Below are positions 8,813 through 16,572 of a stretch of 64,000 nucleotides of DNA, in pieces. This stretch comes from Candidatus Obscuribacter sp. (GTDB lineage Bacteria; Cyanobacteriota; Vampirovibrionia; Obscuribacterales; Obscuribacteraceae), in assembly GCA_021772095.1 (NCBI GenBank), contig JADYXR010000159.1:1-64000 (forward strand), in the 5' to 3' direction. The notes beneath the pieces are model-generated. The model had not been told where the DNA came from. It saw only the letters and a list, made by a program, of their open reading frames with translations, and searched no databases. A program made the position numbers and the translations under genes. Each line of letters starts with the position of its first letter. The stretch's first letter is position 1.

Positions 8813-10447
8813 TTATGTTAGATTGGATAAACCCGGAATTGAATAAATCGGCCTGGCGCTGACCTTGATCGCCTTCGCTCGTTGTGACGCATGAAGAGCC
8901 CCTTGAACAGCGGCTTCAGCACCCGGCAGCCCGTGCGCACTGGAGTGCGCAAAAGATAGTGAATCGTTTTCAAACGACATCAATTCACCAACGTATTTGA
9001 AATATTGTGGGCGCGCGACCGCTAACGCGTGACCCCAGCGAGACAAAATTACTTCTTCGACGTTGCCTTTCAATTGTGGAATCGCTTTAGTCAGTTCAGT
9101 CATGATACTGCCGGCCAGTTTCTTTTTGTTTCCTTGATAGAGCACTGTTCTGCCTTGAGACGCGGCCTCGTACGGAACGTACACTGTGAGCACCGAACCC
9201 ATTTCTGGTTTGTAAGTGCCGTTCATCATATATGGTGTCTCAGCAATTGTGATGTCGCCGATTTCGTATGATGTGGGCAAAAAATTATCGAACGAGCTTT
9301 CAAAGATTCGTTTCTTCATCAAAACGTTTGCGACCGCATAGGACCCGTACCGAAAGCGAAACATTGCCGCTTTTGCCTTATCCGGTAAGTTTCGCGCTAC
9401 GCGGGCTGCCACCATTTGTGGTATCGCAAAAATTACGTGCCTGCACTCGACAGTGTGAAACGATCCGTCTTGCATTCCGTAGGTGACCAAAGCACCATTG
9501 TCTTTTAAGCGAATATCCCAAACGAACGATCCTGTTTTAACCTGCTCGCCATGCGATGTTCGCAAGCGCTTCGACAACTCTTTCGTGATCGCAGGATTGC
9601 CGCCAGGCAGAAGATATGTGGCCGCAAAAATATCCTCTATCGTAGATAAGCCGGACAGTGCCGACACACTTTTAATGCCACCGTTTAGTCCTGACTTAAT
9701 AAAACCATCGAGCAGAGATACGAATTTTGGATCGTAGCTTTTGAGAGTGTCTTCCATCGTCACGTTATCGAGTTTCAGCAAATCGGGAAACTCGGTGAGA
9801 GCTGGATAGAGTCCGTTCCATTTATTCCAGAATGATTTGTTTTCGTCTCGAAAACGCTTAAACTCTCGATAAATCAAATTGTCGTCGGCACCTTCAGATC
9901 CGCGAATCCAGCTGCCATCGTTGAACCAGGCAAATTTTGAATCGTCGAGTTTCAGTGGTTTTAAACTCAAATCGTCGAGCAATTCGCCGACGGCGCCTTC
10001 GATTGTTGCTAGATAGGCGGCTCCATACGAATAGTCGATGCCCTGATAGCTGCCGCCACGCGAGTGACCGCCGAGGTCTTCGTATTGTTCGAGCAAAAGG
10101 AATTTCGAATCCCGCAGATAATGAGCGCAGGAAAGACCGGCCAACCCGCCGCCGACAATTACGAAGTCAGCCTTTTCGGAAGCCTGGCTGGGGAATTTTG
10201 GAATTTTGCCGTCGCGCAGCTGGTGACCAACAGTGAAGTCATCGCCGGTCCATGGTCCGATTTTGTAGCCGTCGCGCGCTTCTGCCATCGAGCCATTTGT
10301 GCCGTGGAGCGCGATCGCTCCATTCAGCCCAGCGATCAGGAAAGCTGCTTGTTTGAGAAATTCCCGGCGCGAGGAATCAGTTGTCACGATAGCTCCATAA
10401 TTGGGCTGGCTAGAAGCCATCATTATATCGATTAAATCTGGGTTCAT
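8813..10447 (-). CDS. Tat-exported FAD-dependent amine-oxidase-like oxidoreductase
   Basis: This 544-residue protein has a twin-arginine signal around residues 24-45 (SSRREFLKQAAFLIAGL), so it is probably folded with its cofactor before export. An FAD-binding Rossmann motif follows near residue 92 (VIVGGGLAGLSCAHYL), with the acidic residue of the second strand and GGHSRGG typical of the flavin amine oxidase family. The C-terminal GLPGAEAAVQGALHASQRA matches the second FAD contact of that family. The substrate is unknown. Alternative ATG codons lie at 10423 and 10420, and no site has a good ribosome-binding sequence. The downstream PDZ-CAP gene is closely coupled. The divergent gene encodes the acyl-CoA carboxylase subunit. 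Confidence 0.87.
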   Translation of the reverse strand: MNPDLIDIMMASSQPNYGAIVTTDSSRREFLKQAAFLIAGLNGAIALHGTNGSMAEARDGYKIGPWTGDDFTVGHQLRDGKIPKFPSQASEKADFVIVGGGLAGLSCAHYLRDSKFLLLEQYEDLGGHSRGGSYQGIDYSYGAAYLATIEGAVGELLDDLSLKPLKLDDSKFAWFNDGSWIRGSEGADDNLIYREFKRFRDENKSFWNKWNGLYPALTEFPDLLKLDNVTMEDTLKSYDPKFVSLLDGFIKSGLNGGIKSVSALSGLSTIEDIFAATYLLPGGNPAITKELSKRLRTSHGEQVKTGSFVWDIRLKDNGALVTYGMQDGSFHTVECRHVIFAIPQMVAARVARNLPDKAKAAMFRFRYGSYAVANVLMKKRIFESSFDNFLPTSYEIGDITIAETPYMMNGTYKPEMGSVLTVYVPYEAASQGRTVLYQGNKKKLAGSIMTELTKAIPQLKGNVEEVILSRWGHALAVARPQYFKYVGELMSFENDSLSFAHSSAHGLPGAEAAVQGALHASQRAKAIKVSARPIYSIPGLSNLT

Positions 10448-10590
10448 TCTTTTTGAAATGAATTGGTATAAATCGGGTCCTGAGCTTTTCTATTAGTAGA
10501 ATGCTGGTTATGAACGATTCAGTCGGCACCCATCTGGATGCCAAGCGGATTTTGAGCAGTTCCAGGAAAATCATGAACAGGTGAAGCAGG

Positions 10591-12156
10591 ATGGAAGTCA
10601 AAGTGAAGGACGAAAAAGCGACGGACAGCAAGAGCGAAAAACTCAACAAAGCGTACGATCGAATCCGATCCGGCGGCGCACCGAAATATCATGAGAAATT
10701 GAAAGAGGACAAAAAACTCTTCGCCAGAGAACGGCTCAGACTGCTGCTCGATGATGGTTTTGAAGTCGAAGATGGTGCCTTCGCAAACAACATCGATCAA
10801 ACGCTGGCTGCCGATGGTGTGATCACCGGTGTCGGCAAAATCGATGGCAAAACGGTTTGCTTCATGGCTAATGACGCCACTATCAAAGCCGGCTCCTGGG
10901 GCTGGCGCACCGTTGAAAAAATCATTCGCATTCAAGAAACAGCGAAGAAATTGCGTGTTCCTTTAATCTATCTCGTCGATTCAGCCGGTGCCAGAATTAC
11001 CGACCAAGTCGAGATGTTTCCTGGACGACGGGGCGCCGGCAAGATTTTCTACAATCAAGTGGAACTCTCAGGTTTCATTCCGCAAATTTGTTTGTTGTTC
11101 GGACCATCGGCAGCCGGTGGTGCGTACATTCCTGCGTTCTGCGACATCGTCATCATGAATGACGGCAACGCCTCGATGTACCTCGGATCGCCGCGCATGG
11201 CGGAGATGGTTATCGGCGAGAAAGTTACGCTCGAAGAAATGGGTGGTGCGAAAATGCATTGCTCGGTGAGCGGTTGTGGCGATGTGCTTGTGCAAAGTGA
11301 AGAAGAAGCGATCGAGTTGTGCAAAAAATATCTGTCGTTTATGCCGATCAATTGCCACGAAGATATTGCAGTTTTGCCGACCATTGATGCAAAAGAATTC
11401 GAGAAAACTTTAGACCAGGTCATTCCTGAAAAGGAAAACATTCCGTTCGACATGATGCAGGTGATCGATCGCATCATCGACAAAGACTCATTCTTTGAAA
11501 TGAAAAAACTGTTTGCGCCTGAACTGATCACAGGCTTCGCTCGCATCGGTGGACGCGCGGTCGGCATCCTCGCCAACCAACCGAAATCGAAAGGCGGCGT
11601 GTTATTCGTCGACTCGGCCGACAAAGGCGCACGCTTTATGTATCTCTGCGATGCGTTCAATATTCCATTATTGTTTTTGGCAGACGTACCTGGTTTTATG
11701 ATCGGCACCAAAGTGGAACGCGATGGTATCATTCGCGCCGGCGCCAAAATGATCTCAGCGATGTCGGCAGCCACTGTTCCAAAAATTTCCGTGGTGATAA
11801 GAAAGGCATACGGCGCCGGATTGTACGCCATGTGCGGACCTGCTTTCGAGCCTGACGCCTGCCTGGCGTTGCCGACCGCCTGGATTGCCGTGATGGGACC
11901 GGAAGCCGCTGTTAACGCTGTTTTCTATAACAAGATCATGGAAATAGAAGACAAAGAAGAGCGCGCCAAATTCGTCGAACAGAAACGCAATGAGTATCGC
12001 GAAGACGTCGACATCTATAAACTCTCGGCGGAAATGGTCGTCGACCACATGGTGGTGCCGGATAAACTGCGCGCCGAATTAATCGGTCGGTTTAACGCAT
12101 ACGCCACAAAAGAAATGGTGCCCGTGAATAAAAAACACGGCGTGCATCCAGTTTAG
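10591..12156 (+). CDS. Acyl-CoA carboxylase carboxyltransferase (beta) subunit
   Basis: A 521-residue protein of the PCCB/MCCB/AccD5 carboxyltransferase family, which moves CO2 from biotin to an acyl-CoA such as propionyl- or acetyl-CoA. It has the two crotonase-like halves. The N half has KLFARERLRLLLDDG, the oxyanion-type SAGARITDQVEMFPGRRG and GPSAAGGAYIPAF. The C half has GGVLFVDSADKGARFMYLCD, ADVPGFMIGTKVE and KAYGAGLYAMCG. No biotin carboxylase or biotin carrier gene lies nearby, so partners must be encoded elsewhere. The acyl-CoA specificity cannot be fixed from sequence alone. The ATG start has AGGTG about 7 nt upstream. Confidence 0.92.
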   Translation: MEVKVKDEKATDSKSEKLNKAYDRIRSGGAPKYHEKLKEDKKLFARERLRLLLDDGFEVEDGAFANNIDQTLAADGVITGVGKIDGKTVCFMANDATIKAGSWGWRTVEKIIRIQETAKKLRVPLIYLVDSAGARITDQVEMFPGRRGAGKIFYNQVELSGFIPQICLLFGPSAAGGAYIPAFCDIVIMNDGNASMYLGSPRMAEMVIGEKVTLEEMGGAKMHCSVSGCGDVLVQSEEEAIELCKKYLSFMPINCHEDIAVLPTIDAKEFEKTLDQVIPEKENIPFDMMQVIDRIIDKDSFFEMKKLFAPELITGFARIGGRAVGILANQPKSKGGVLFVDSADKGARFMYLCDAFNIPLLFLADVPGFMIGTKVERDGIIRAGAKMISAMSAATVPKISVVIRKAYGAGLYAMCGPAFEPDACLALPTAWIAVMGPEAAVNAVFYNKIMEIEDKEERAKFVEQKRNEYREDVDIYKLSAEMVVDHMVVPDKLRAELIGRFNAYATKEMVPVNKKHGVHPV

Positions 12157-12482
12157 CTTTAATTAGCAAGCTGCAAAAAAGATTGAAGCCGATTCGAGAA
12201 TAACAGCGTTAATAGCTGTTATCGTCGCTGCGCGCTGAGGAAAAAAGTGTCAGTTTGTGCCACCAGAAGTGGTATCATGAACCGATACCTCTAGTTGTGT
12301 GTAAAAGAAACTCCTGTCACGTCTTTAGTGCACCGCAAATTGACCATTCGCATTTAATCTTGGCATCTCCTGTATATGGTCACCGACCGGTTGACAGTGC
12401 GCTACAACAGAACTCTCTAGTCTACGGTGTTTTTTCAGAATCCTGGCGACTTGGTTACTCTACTAGGGGATTACTATCCATC
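12157..12482. other. Intergenic region with a small hairpin and a TTGACA box
   Basis: About 326 nt between the carboxylase subunit and the diguanylate cyclase. An 8-bp inverted repeat ATAACAGC/GCTGTTAT (12200-12222, 7-nt loop) lies shortly after the carboxylase gene. It lacks a T-tract, so it is only a weak terminator candidate. A consensus -35 hexamer TTGACA is at 12391-12396, but no convincing -10 follows at 16-18 nt. One copy of the octamer GTGCCACC is at 12257. An upstream open extension of the next frame crosses this region, but its residues do not look like protein. Confidence 0.4.
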
Positions 12483-14240
12483 ATGTATCGAATCTCCCAC
12501 GGACACTCTGACGCGTTCGGCGAAAAACCTTACTTAACGGCGAATTCGGCAAGAAAGGCGAAAGAAATTCAGCGAACTGAGATGCCAAAAAAAGTCACCA
12601 AAGTTCTGATCGTCGACGATGATATTCCTTTCCGGGATTTACTTTGCGATTTCTTAAGCGAAGACAATGAATTTCAAGTTGTCGCGACCTGTGGTTCGTA
12701 CATCGAAGCAAAGTCATTTTGTTTGCGTGAAAGCAACATGCAAGGCGTGGACGCCATCATCTTAGACGTGATGCTTCCTTACAGTTCGGAGCATCCACCA
12801 GAGACAAAAATGGGGCTGGTAATTTTAGAAAAATTGCGCAAGCAACTAAACTTCCATGGTCCGATCATTATGTTGACTAGCTCCCTTGATTCTGATGATG
12901 GGCGCGAAGCTTTGTGGAAAGGATGCAGCGGTTACTTGTGCAAACACGCGAGTTCCGATGCGGTGCCTCGAATGGTCAACGAGCTGAAACTTGCGTTGAG
13001 CGGCGACGTTGTCCTCATTCCTAACAAACTTCGCCACTTGATTGTGGAAAAAAATGAGCAAGAATCCCCTCATGTCATGAGTGCGCTTGGGCACAACTCC
13101 GCCTGGGGCAATATTAAAAGAGAACTCGGTTATGAAAGTCTTCGCGATCCGCAGTCGACTTCTGGTTCCAACCCGGTCAGACGAACCGGCGAATGGACTT
13201 TGAATGGAACTGCAACCGCGGGTTATGGAGACGGGCTTGGCGCCTCAGCAATGATGGTCAAGCACGTTATGGACAACGCGCCGCGACCGATTTTTATTAC
13301 AACCACCGATGGTGTCATTGAATTTGCCAATCTCGAAGCGGAAAAAATATTTGGCTACGAGCAAGTTGAGTTTCTCGGCAAACGGATTCAGGACGTTTTT
13401 CCAACCGTCAATCTGACCGCGTTGGTCAGAGGCGCTGAATTTGAATGTTATGTTCGCGGCGCAAACGGTGTGCACATGCCGGTTTCCGTCGCAACCAGTG
13501 CGTTCGAAGAAAGTGACGAGTCACACTGCATTCATATCTTTACCGATTTAACTTCGCAGAAAACGACTGAGCAAAGATTGAAAAGTATGCTCTCCGAATT
13601 GGAAAAGAGCAGTAATCGACTTGAAGAATTGGTTAAATCCGATCCGCTTACCGGTCTATTAAACAGGCGTGGTTTGGAAACGGTGTTGGGTCGCGAAGTT
13701 TCGCTATCGCGCCGCAACAACACGGAAGTGATTGCGATTCTCGTCGATCTCGATAACTTCAAAAGCGTAAACGATACCTTCGGACACGCTGGTGGCGACC
13801 TTGTTCTCAGAGCAGTGGCAGACGCCATGCGTGATACAGTTCGAAATTCAGATTGGATCGGAAGAATCGGTGGCGACGAATTCATGATATTTCTTCCAGC
13901 CACTGGTCTCGAAAATGGTTTGCTAATTGCAGAACGTATCCGAGCTGCTGTTGCGAATTCACCTGTTCCGAAAGACGGTGGAATGATTAAAGCGACTCTA
14001 AGTATTGGTGTCGCGACTCTTCCTCATGAAGTTAACTCGCTTGAACAAGTTCTTGAAGTAACCAAGTCAGGTTTGAAATCCAGCAAGCGTTCCGGTAAAA
14101 ACTCCGTGTCGGTATCGACGGATGCGTTCAGTCAGGCGTCGTATAAGCTCGTCAAACATCATAACTCGAAGCTCAGATGGCTGACTGAGCTCACCAGCAC
14201 GTTTAAAACCTGGTGCACCAAATCCGGTACTAACAAATAA
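12483..14240 (+). CDS. Response regulator-PAS-GGDEF diguanylate cyclase
   Basis: A 585-residue cytoplasmic signalling protein. The receiver domain (about 36-165) has VLIVDDD, the phosphoacceptor Asp in IILDVMLP, MLTSS and the Lys in YLCKHAS. A PAS domain follows at about 265-370 (PIFITTTDGVIEFANLEAEK), then a GGDEF domain at about 410-565. The active-site motif GGDEF is at 463. The upstream RNSD lies five residues before it, matching the RxxD inhibitory site for product feedback by c-di-GMP. Synthesis of c-di-GMP under phosphorylation control is the expected role. I take ATG 12483 as the start, with AGGGGA about 12 nt upstream. ATG 12582, just before the receiver, is an alternative. A longer frame to 12255 is unlikely. 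Confidence 0.9.
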   Translation: MYRISHGHSDAFGEKPYLTANSARKAKEIQRTEMPKKVTKVLIVDDDIPFRDLLCDFLSEDNEFQVVATCGSYIEAKSFCLRESNMQGVDAIILDVMLPYSSEHPPETKMGLVILEKLRKQLNFHGPIIMLTSSLDSDDGREALWKGCSGYLCKHASSDAVPRMVNELKLALSGDVVLIPNKLRHLIVEKNEQESPHVMSALGHNSAWGNIKRELGYESLRDPQSTSGSNPVRRTGEWTLNGTATAGYGDGLGASAMMVKHVMDNAPRPIFITTTDGVIEFANLEAEKIFGYEQVEFLGKRIQDVFPTVNLTALVRGAEFECYVRGANGVHMPVSVATSAFEESDESHCIHIFTDLTSQKTTEQRLKSMLSELEKSSNRLEELVKSDPLTGLLNRRGLETVLGREVSLSRRNNTEVIAILVDLDNFKSVNDTFGHAGGDLVLRAVADAMRDTVRNSDWIGRIGGDEFMIFLPATGLENGLLIAERIRAAVANSPVPKDGGMIKATLSIGVATLPHEVNSLEQVLEVTKSGLKSSKRSGKNSVSVSTDAFSQASYKLVKHHNSKLRWLTELTSTFKTWCTKSGTNK

Positions 14241-14267
14241 TTCGTTCTGGTGCTAGCAAATAGTTCG

Positions 14268-14762
14268 CTAAGCGGTAGGTTCCGCTCGGCAAAGATTGAA
14301 CACAATCGCGTTGGTGGCAATAACCAAATTCTGCGGTGTGATCAGAATTTCGTTGCCCCAGACTCCGGCGCCGACGCCCAGAATCTCTTCGTCCATGAGC
14401 GACTCGTCGAGAAAATTTCTGAAGCCCTCAGGCTGCCAGTGAAACGGGGGAATCGAACCGATTACATAACCGGTCGTCTCCTTTACCACCTCCGGTGGTG
14501 CCATTGAAATGTTTCTCGATCCCAGTGCTTTTTTCAATCGACTCGAGATCGCGTTTTGATCCGCGCCAACCATGATCAGCGATTTTTCCGATTTATCGGT
14601 TTGAAAAACGAGAGTCTTAATCATCTGCCGCTCTCTGAAGCCGAGAGCAGCAGCCACTGCAGCCGCACCCTTTTCCGTCGAGGACGGAAAATTTCTAATC
14701 TCGTATGGAATGTTTCGTTCGTCGAGAAAAATATGAGCGGGCAATTTTGTGGTCGATTCCAT
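14268..14762 (-). CDS. YbaK/ProX-type aminoacyl-tRNA deacylase domain protein
   Basis: The 164-residue protein matches the YbaK/EbsC/ProXp editing domain, which hydrolyses mischarged aminoacyl-tRNA in trans. Visible family features are the early FLDERNIPYEIRNFPSSTEK, the conserved Lys in QMIKTLVFQTD, the VGADQNAISSRLKKALG segment, and GYVIGSIPPFHW, which corresponds to the G(x)V(x)P(x)G-like loop. The start is ATG 14762, where GGAG sits 6 nt upstream. A GTG 12 nt further out overlaps that box and is unlikely. Downstream of the PARP-finger gene on the same strand (38 nt gap), it may be co-transcribed with it. Which amino acid it edits is not clear. Confidence 0.85.
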   Translation of the reverse strand: MESTTKLPAHIFLDERNIPYEIRNFPSSTEKGAAAVAAALGFRERQMIKTLVFQTDKSEKSLIMVGADQNAISSRLKKALGSRNISMAPPEVVKETTGYVIGSIPPFHWQPEGFRNFLDESLMDEEILGVGAGVWGNEILITPQNLVIATNAIVFNLCRAEPTA

Positions 14763-14800
14763 GCGTTTCTCCACTATGTATTTTGCAGAGAAGAATCAAT

Positions 14801-15343
14801 CTAACCGCAAATTTCTTCTTCGAGCGATTCCATGTCACTGTCTTCGAGATTCAGTGTGTTGGCTTTGATTTTCTCAAACAAATCGACCGGCTCTTCGCCA
14901 GTGTGATCCGGCGCACAAGCAGGATGCAAATAGCCGGCGCTCTTGCCCGCAAACGCACCAGCATCCATTTCTTTCTCGATGGCAACTCTCAAGTCACCCT
15001 TTTCGATTTTTTCGCTGCAACCCATGCACGATGCACGTCCGGTTGGCGCATGCTCGGCGTATGGGAAGGTCGTGGGCTTTTGATTTTTTCCGGAAACCTC
15101 ACAAGTTTTCAATAGATCTTCCTTTTCGGGAATCTCCATCTCAGTCTCTTCCAGAGCCTGTTTAAGGGCGGCTGGACGCTTCTCTGAGGCGCACTTCAGA
15201 TGATGCCATTGAAAGGTCATCTCGCCCGGTGAGAAGGCGTTTGGAACTTCTTCCCCGAACCTCAAAGTTGCTTTCTCAATCGTTTGTTTGCAACTGCGGC
15301 AACTTGCTCGTCCAGTCTTTGCAGCTTCGATCGTATGTGGCAT
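14801..15343 (-). CDS. Small protein with two PARP-type zinc fingers
   Basis: The 180-residue protein contains two copies of the zf-PARP pattern. Finger 1 has C15-x2-C18-x29-H48-x2-C51. Finger 2 has C106-x2-C109-x30-H140-x2-C143. Both are led by TGRASCxxC and followed by an I.K..LR strand and an aromatic/His segment (WHHLKC, YLHPAC). In PARP-1 the fingers have C-x2-C-x28/x30-H-x2-C and recognise DNA strand breaks. Here there is no PARP catalytic domain, ligase or BRCT domain. The fingers are joined by an acidic 50-residue linker and followed by an acidic tail. The ATG is supported by AAAGGAG 8 nt upstream. DNA-break or nucleic-acid binding is an inference from family. The domain is mostly known from eukaryotes. 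Confidence 0.85.
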   Translation of the reverse strand: MPHTIEAAKTGRASCRSCKQTIEKATLRFGEEVPNAFSPGEMTFQWHHLKCASEKRPAALKQALEETEMEIPEKEDLLKTCEVSGKNQKPTTFPYAEHAPTGRASCMGCSEKIEKGDLRVAIEKEMDAGAFAGKSAGYLHPACAPDHTGEEPVDLFEKIKANTLNLEDSDMESLEEEICG

Positions 15344-15427
15344 GGTGCACTCTCCTTTCGGCGGTCACTTCTCAAGTGACTGTCAACCTACCGGACTGTG
15401 ATTCGAGGCGAACGCCTCGTTCACAAA

Positions 15428-16522
15428 CTACTTTCCGGCGACAGATTTTAGCACGCAGGAAGCGACTCCAACACGGCAATCTGCCGCTCCGTAATAGATT
15501 AGATACCGCTTGCCATCCTTGACCAAGCCTTCGACAAACACCACATTCGGTGCCTGATGCACGGTTGCAGAAGCGACTTTCTTTTCCCAATCCATTTTTG
15601 GTTCGAAAACAGGCTCGTCGGAGCGTGCTAGCAATTTGGTTGGATCTGTTTTATCAAACAGTGCCCAGCCGGTTTTGTAGGCAAGAGAATCGTCCGCTCC
15701 GTTATACAGAAGGAGTATTCCATCTTTTGTGATTATCGGGGCCGGACCTGGCTCTACGACGCGAGAATCGAACTTACCTGCCCGTCGGGGTAAAATCGGA
15801 GCGTCCGTAGCATCTTTCCAGGTGATACCATCAGTGGAGCTGGCGATGCCAGTTTGATCGCTACCATCTTTAGCATCACCCATGTAATACATCCAGGATT
15901 TACCATTGATTTTTTCTGGAACGATGGCTCCTGATTTTGTCCAATTGATGTTCCATGCCCCTGCCTTCGCAGGCATCATAATGCCACAGCGACGCCAGGT
16001 TTTCAGGTCCTTGGAACGAAACAACGCGAGCTGCGCGTCGGTATCGTATATGGTGACAGTCAGGTCCCACTGACCCGGTTCTTCTAAACTCGGAGTTAAA
16101 CGAGGATCTTCAATACCATGTTGTTCATCCGGTTGGGATGGTGCAAGTATCGGTTCATCGTTGCGCGTGAAATTTATTCCATCTTTACTCTCTGCATAGC
16201 CTATACGAGAAACGCCTTTGTCGTCCTGACCGCGATAGAGCATGATAAAACGTCCCTTCGCGACTTTGACTGCAGTTGGATTGAATGCGCCGACAGAATC
16301 GAACTTGCCTGGTCGGGGAGTCAATACGGGCTGATCTGATAATCGTTTGAAGTCGGATAAGAGCGTTGTTACTGGCGCGGCCTTGACCTCGCCGTTGTTA
16401 GTGCTGTTCGCCCTGGATGCTTTGATTGTTTCGGTTTTGGCTAATGCGTTACTCGAGAAGCTCAACAGTGAAGAGGCGACAATCAGTAGCAAGGCTGGTA
16501 AGTGAATACGTGATTTTTTCAT
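15428..16522 (-). CDS. Secreted glycoside hydrolase family 130-like protein
   Basis: A 364-residue protein with a clear signal peptide (about 1-28, core LPALLLIVASSLLSFSS, cleavage near ALA-K). The rest forms a five-bladed beta-propeller of the GH130/GH43 type. Matching segments are VGAFNPTAVKV, FIMLYRGQDDKGVSRIGYA, the EDPRLTP motif and later RVVEPGPAPI and LLYNGADDS. GH130 enzymes act on beta-1,2- or beta-1,4-mannosides as phosphorylases or hydrolases. An exported member is more likely a hydrolase, since phosphorylases are normally cytoplasmic. The general-acid Asp must be checked by alignment. The start has no strong ribosome-binding site. Confidence 0.8.
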   Translation of the reverse strand: MKKSRIHLPALLLIVASSLLSFSSNALAKTETIKASRANSTNNGEVKAAPVTTLLSDFKRLSDQPVLTPRPGKFDSVGAFNPTAVKVAKGRFIMLYRGQDDKGVSRIGYAESKDGINFTRNDEPILAPSQPDEQHGIEDPRLTPSLEEPGQWDLTVTIYDTDAQLALFRSKDLKTWRRCGIMMPAKAGAWNINWTKSGAIVPEKINGKSWMYYMGDAKDGSDQTGIASSTDGITWKDATDAPILPRRAGKFDSRVVEPGPAPIITKDGILLLYNGADDSLAYKTGWALFDKTDPTKLLARSDEPVFEPKMDWEKKVASATVHQAPNVVFVEGLVKDGKRYLIYYGAADCRVGVASCVLKSVAGK

Positions 16523-16572
16523 GGCGCTATGGTAGCACCTGTGGTGCTGAAATAATCATAGAAATTCATAGG

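Noticed and set aside
10519-10935. Minus-strand frame of 138 codons opposite the start of the carboxylase gene
   Set aside because: It is an antisense shadow of a well-conserved gene, and its residues are not protein-like.
11055-11831. Minus-strand frame of 258 codons within the carboxylase gene
   Set aside because: Antisense to conserved carboxyltransferase sequence with intact family motifs. Long shadows are common in such genes.
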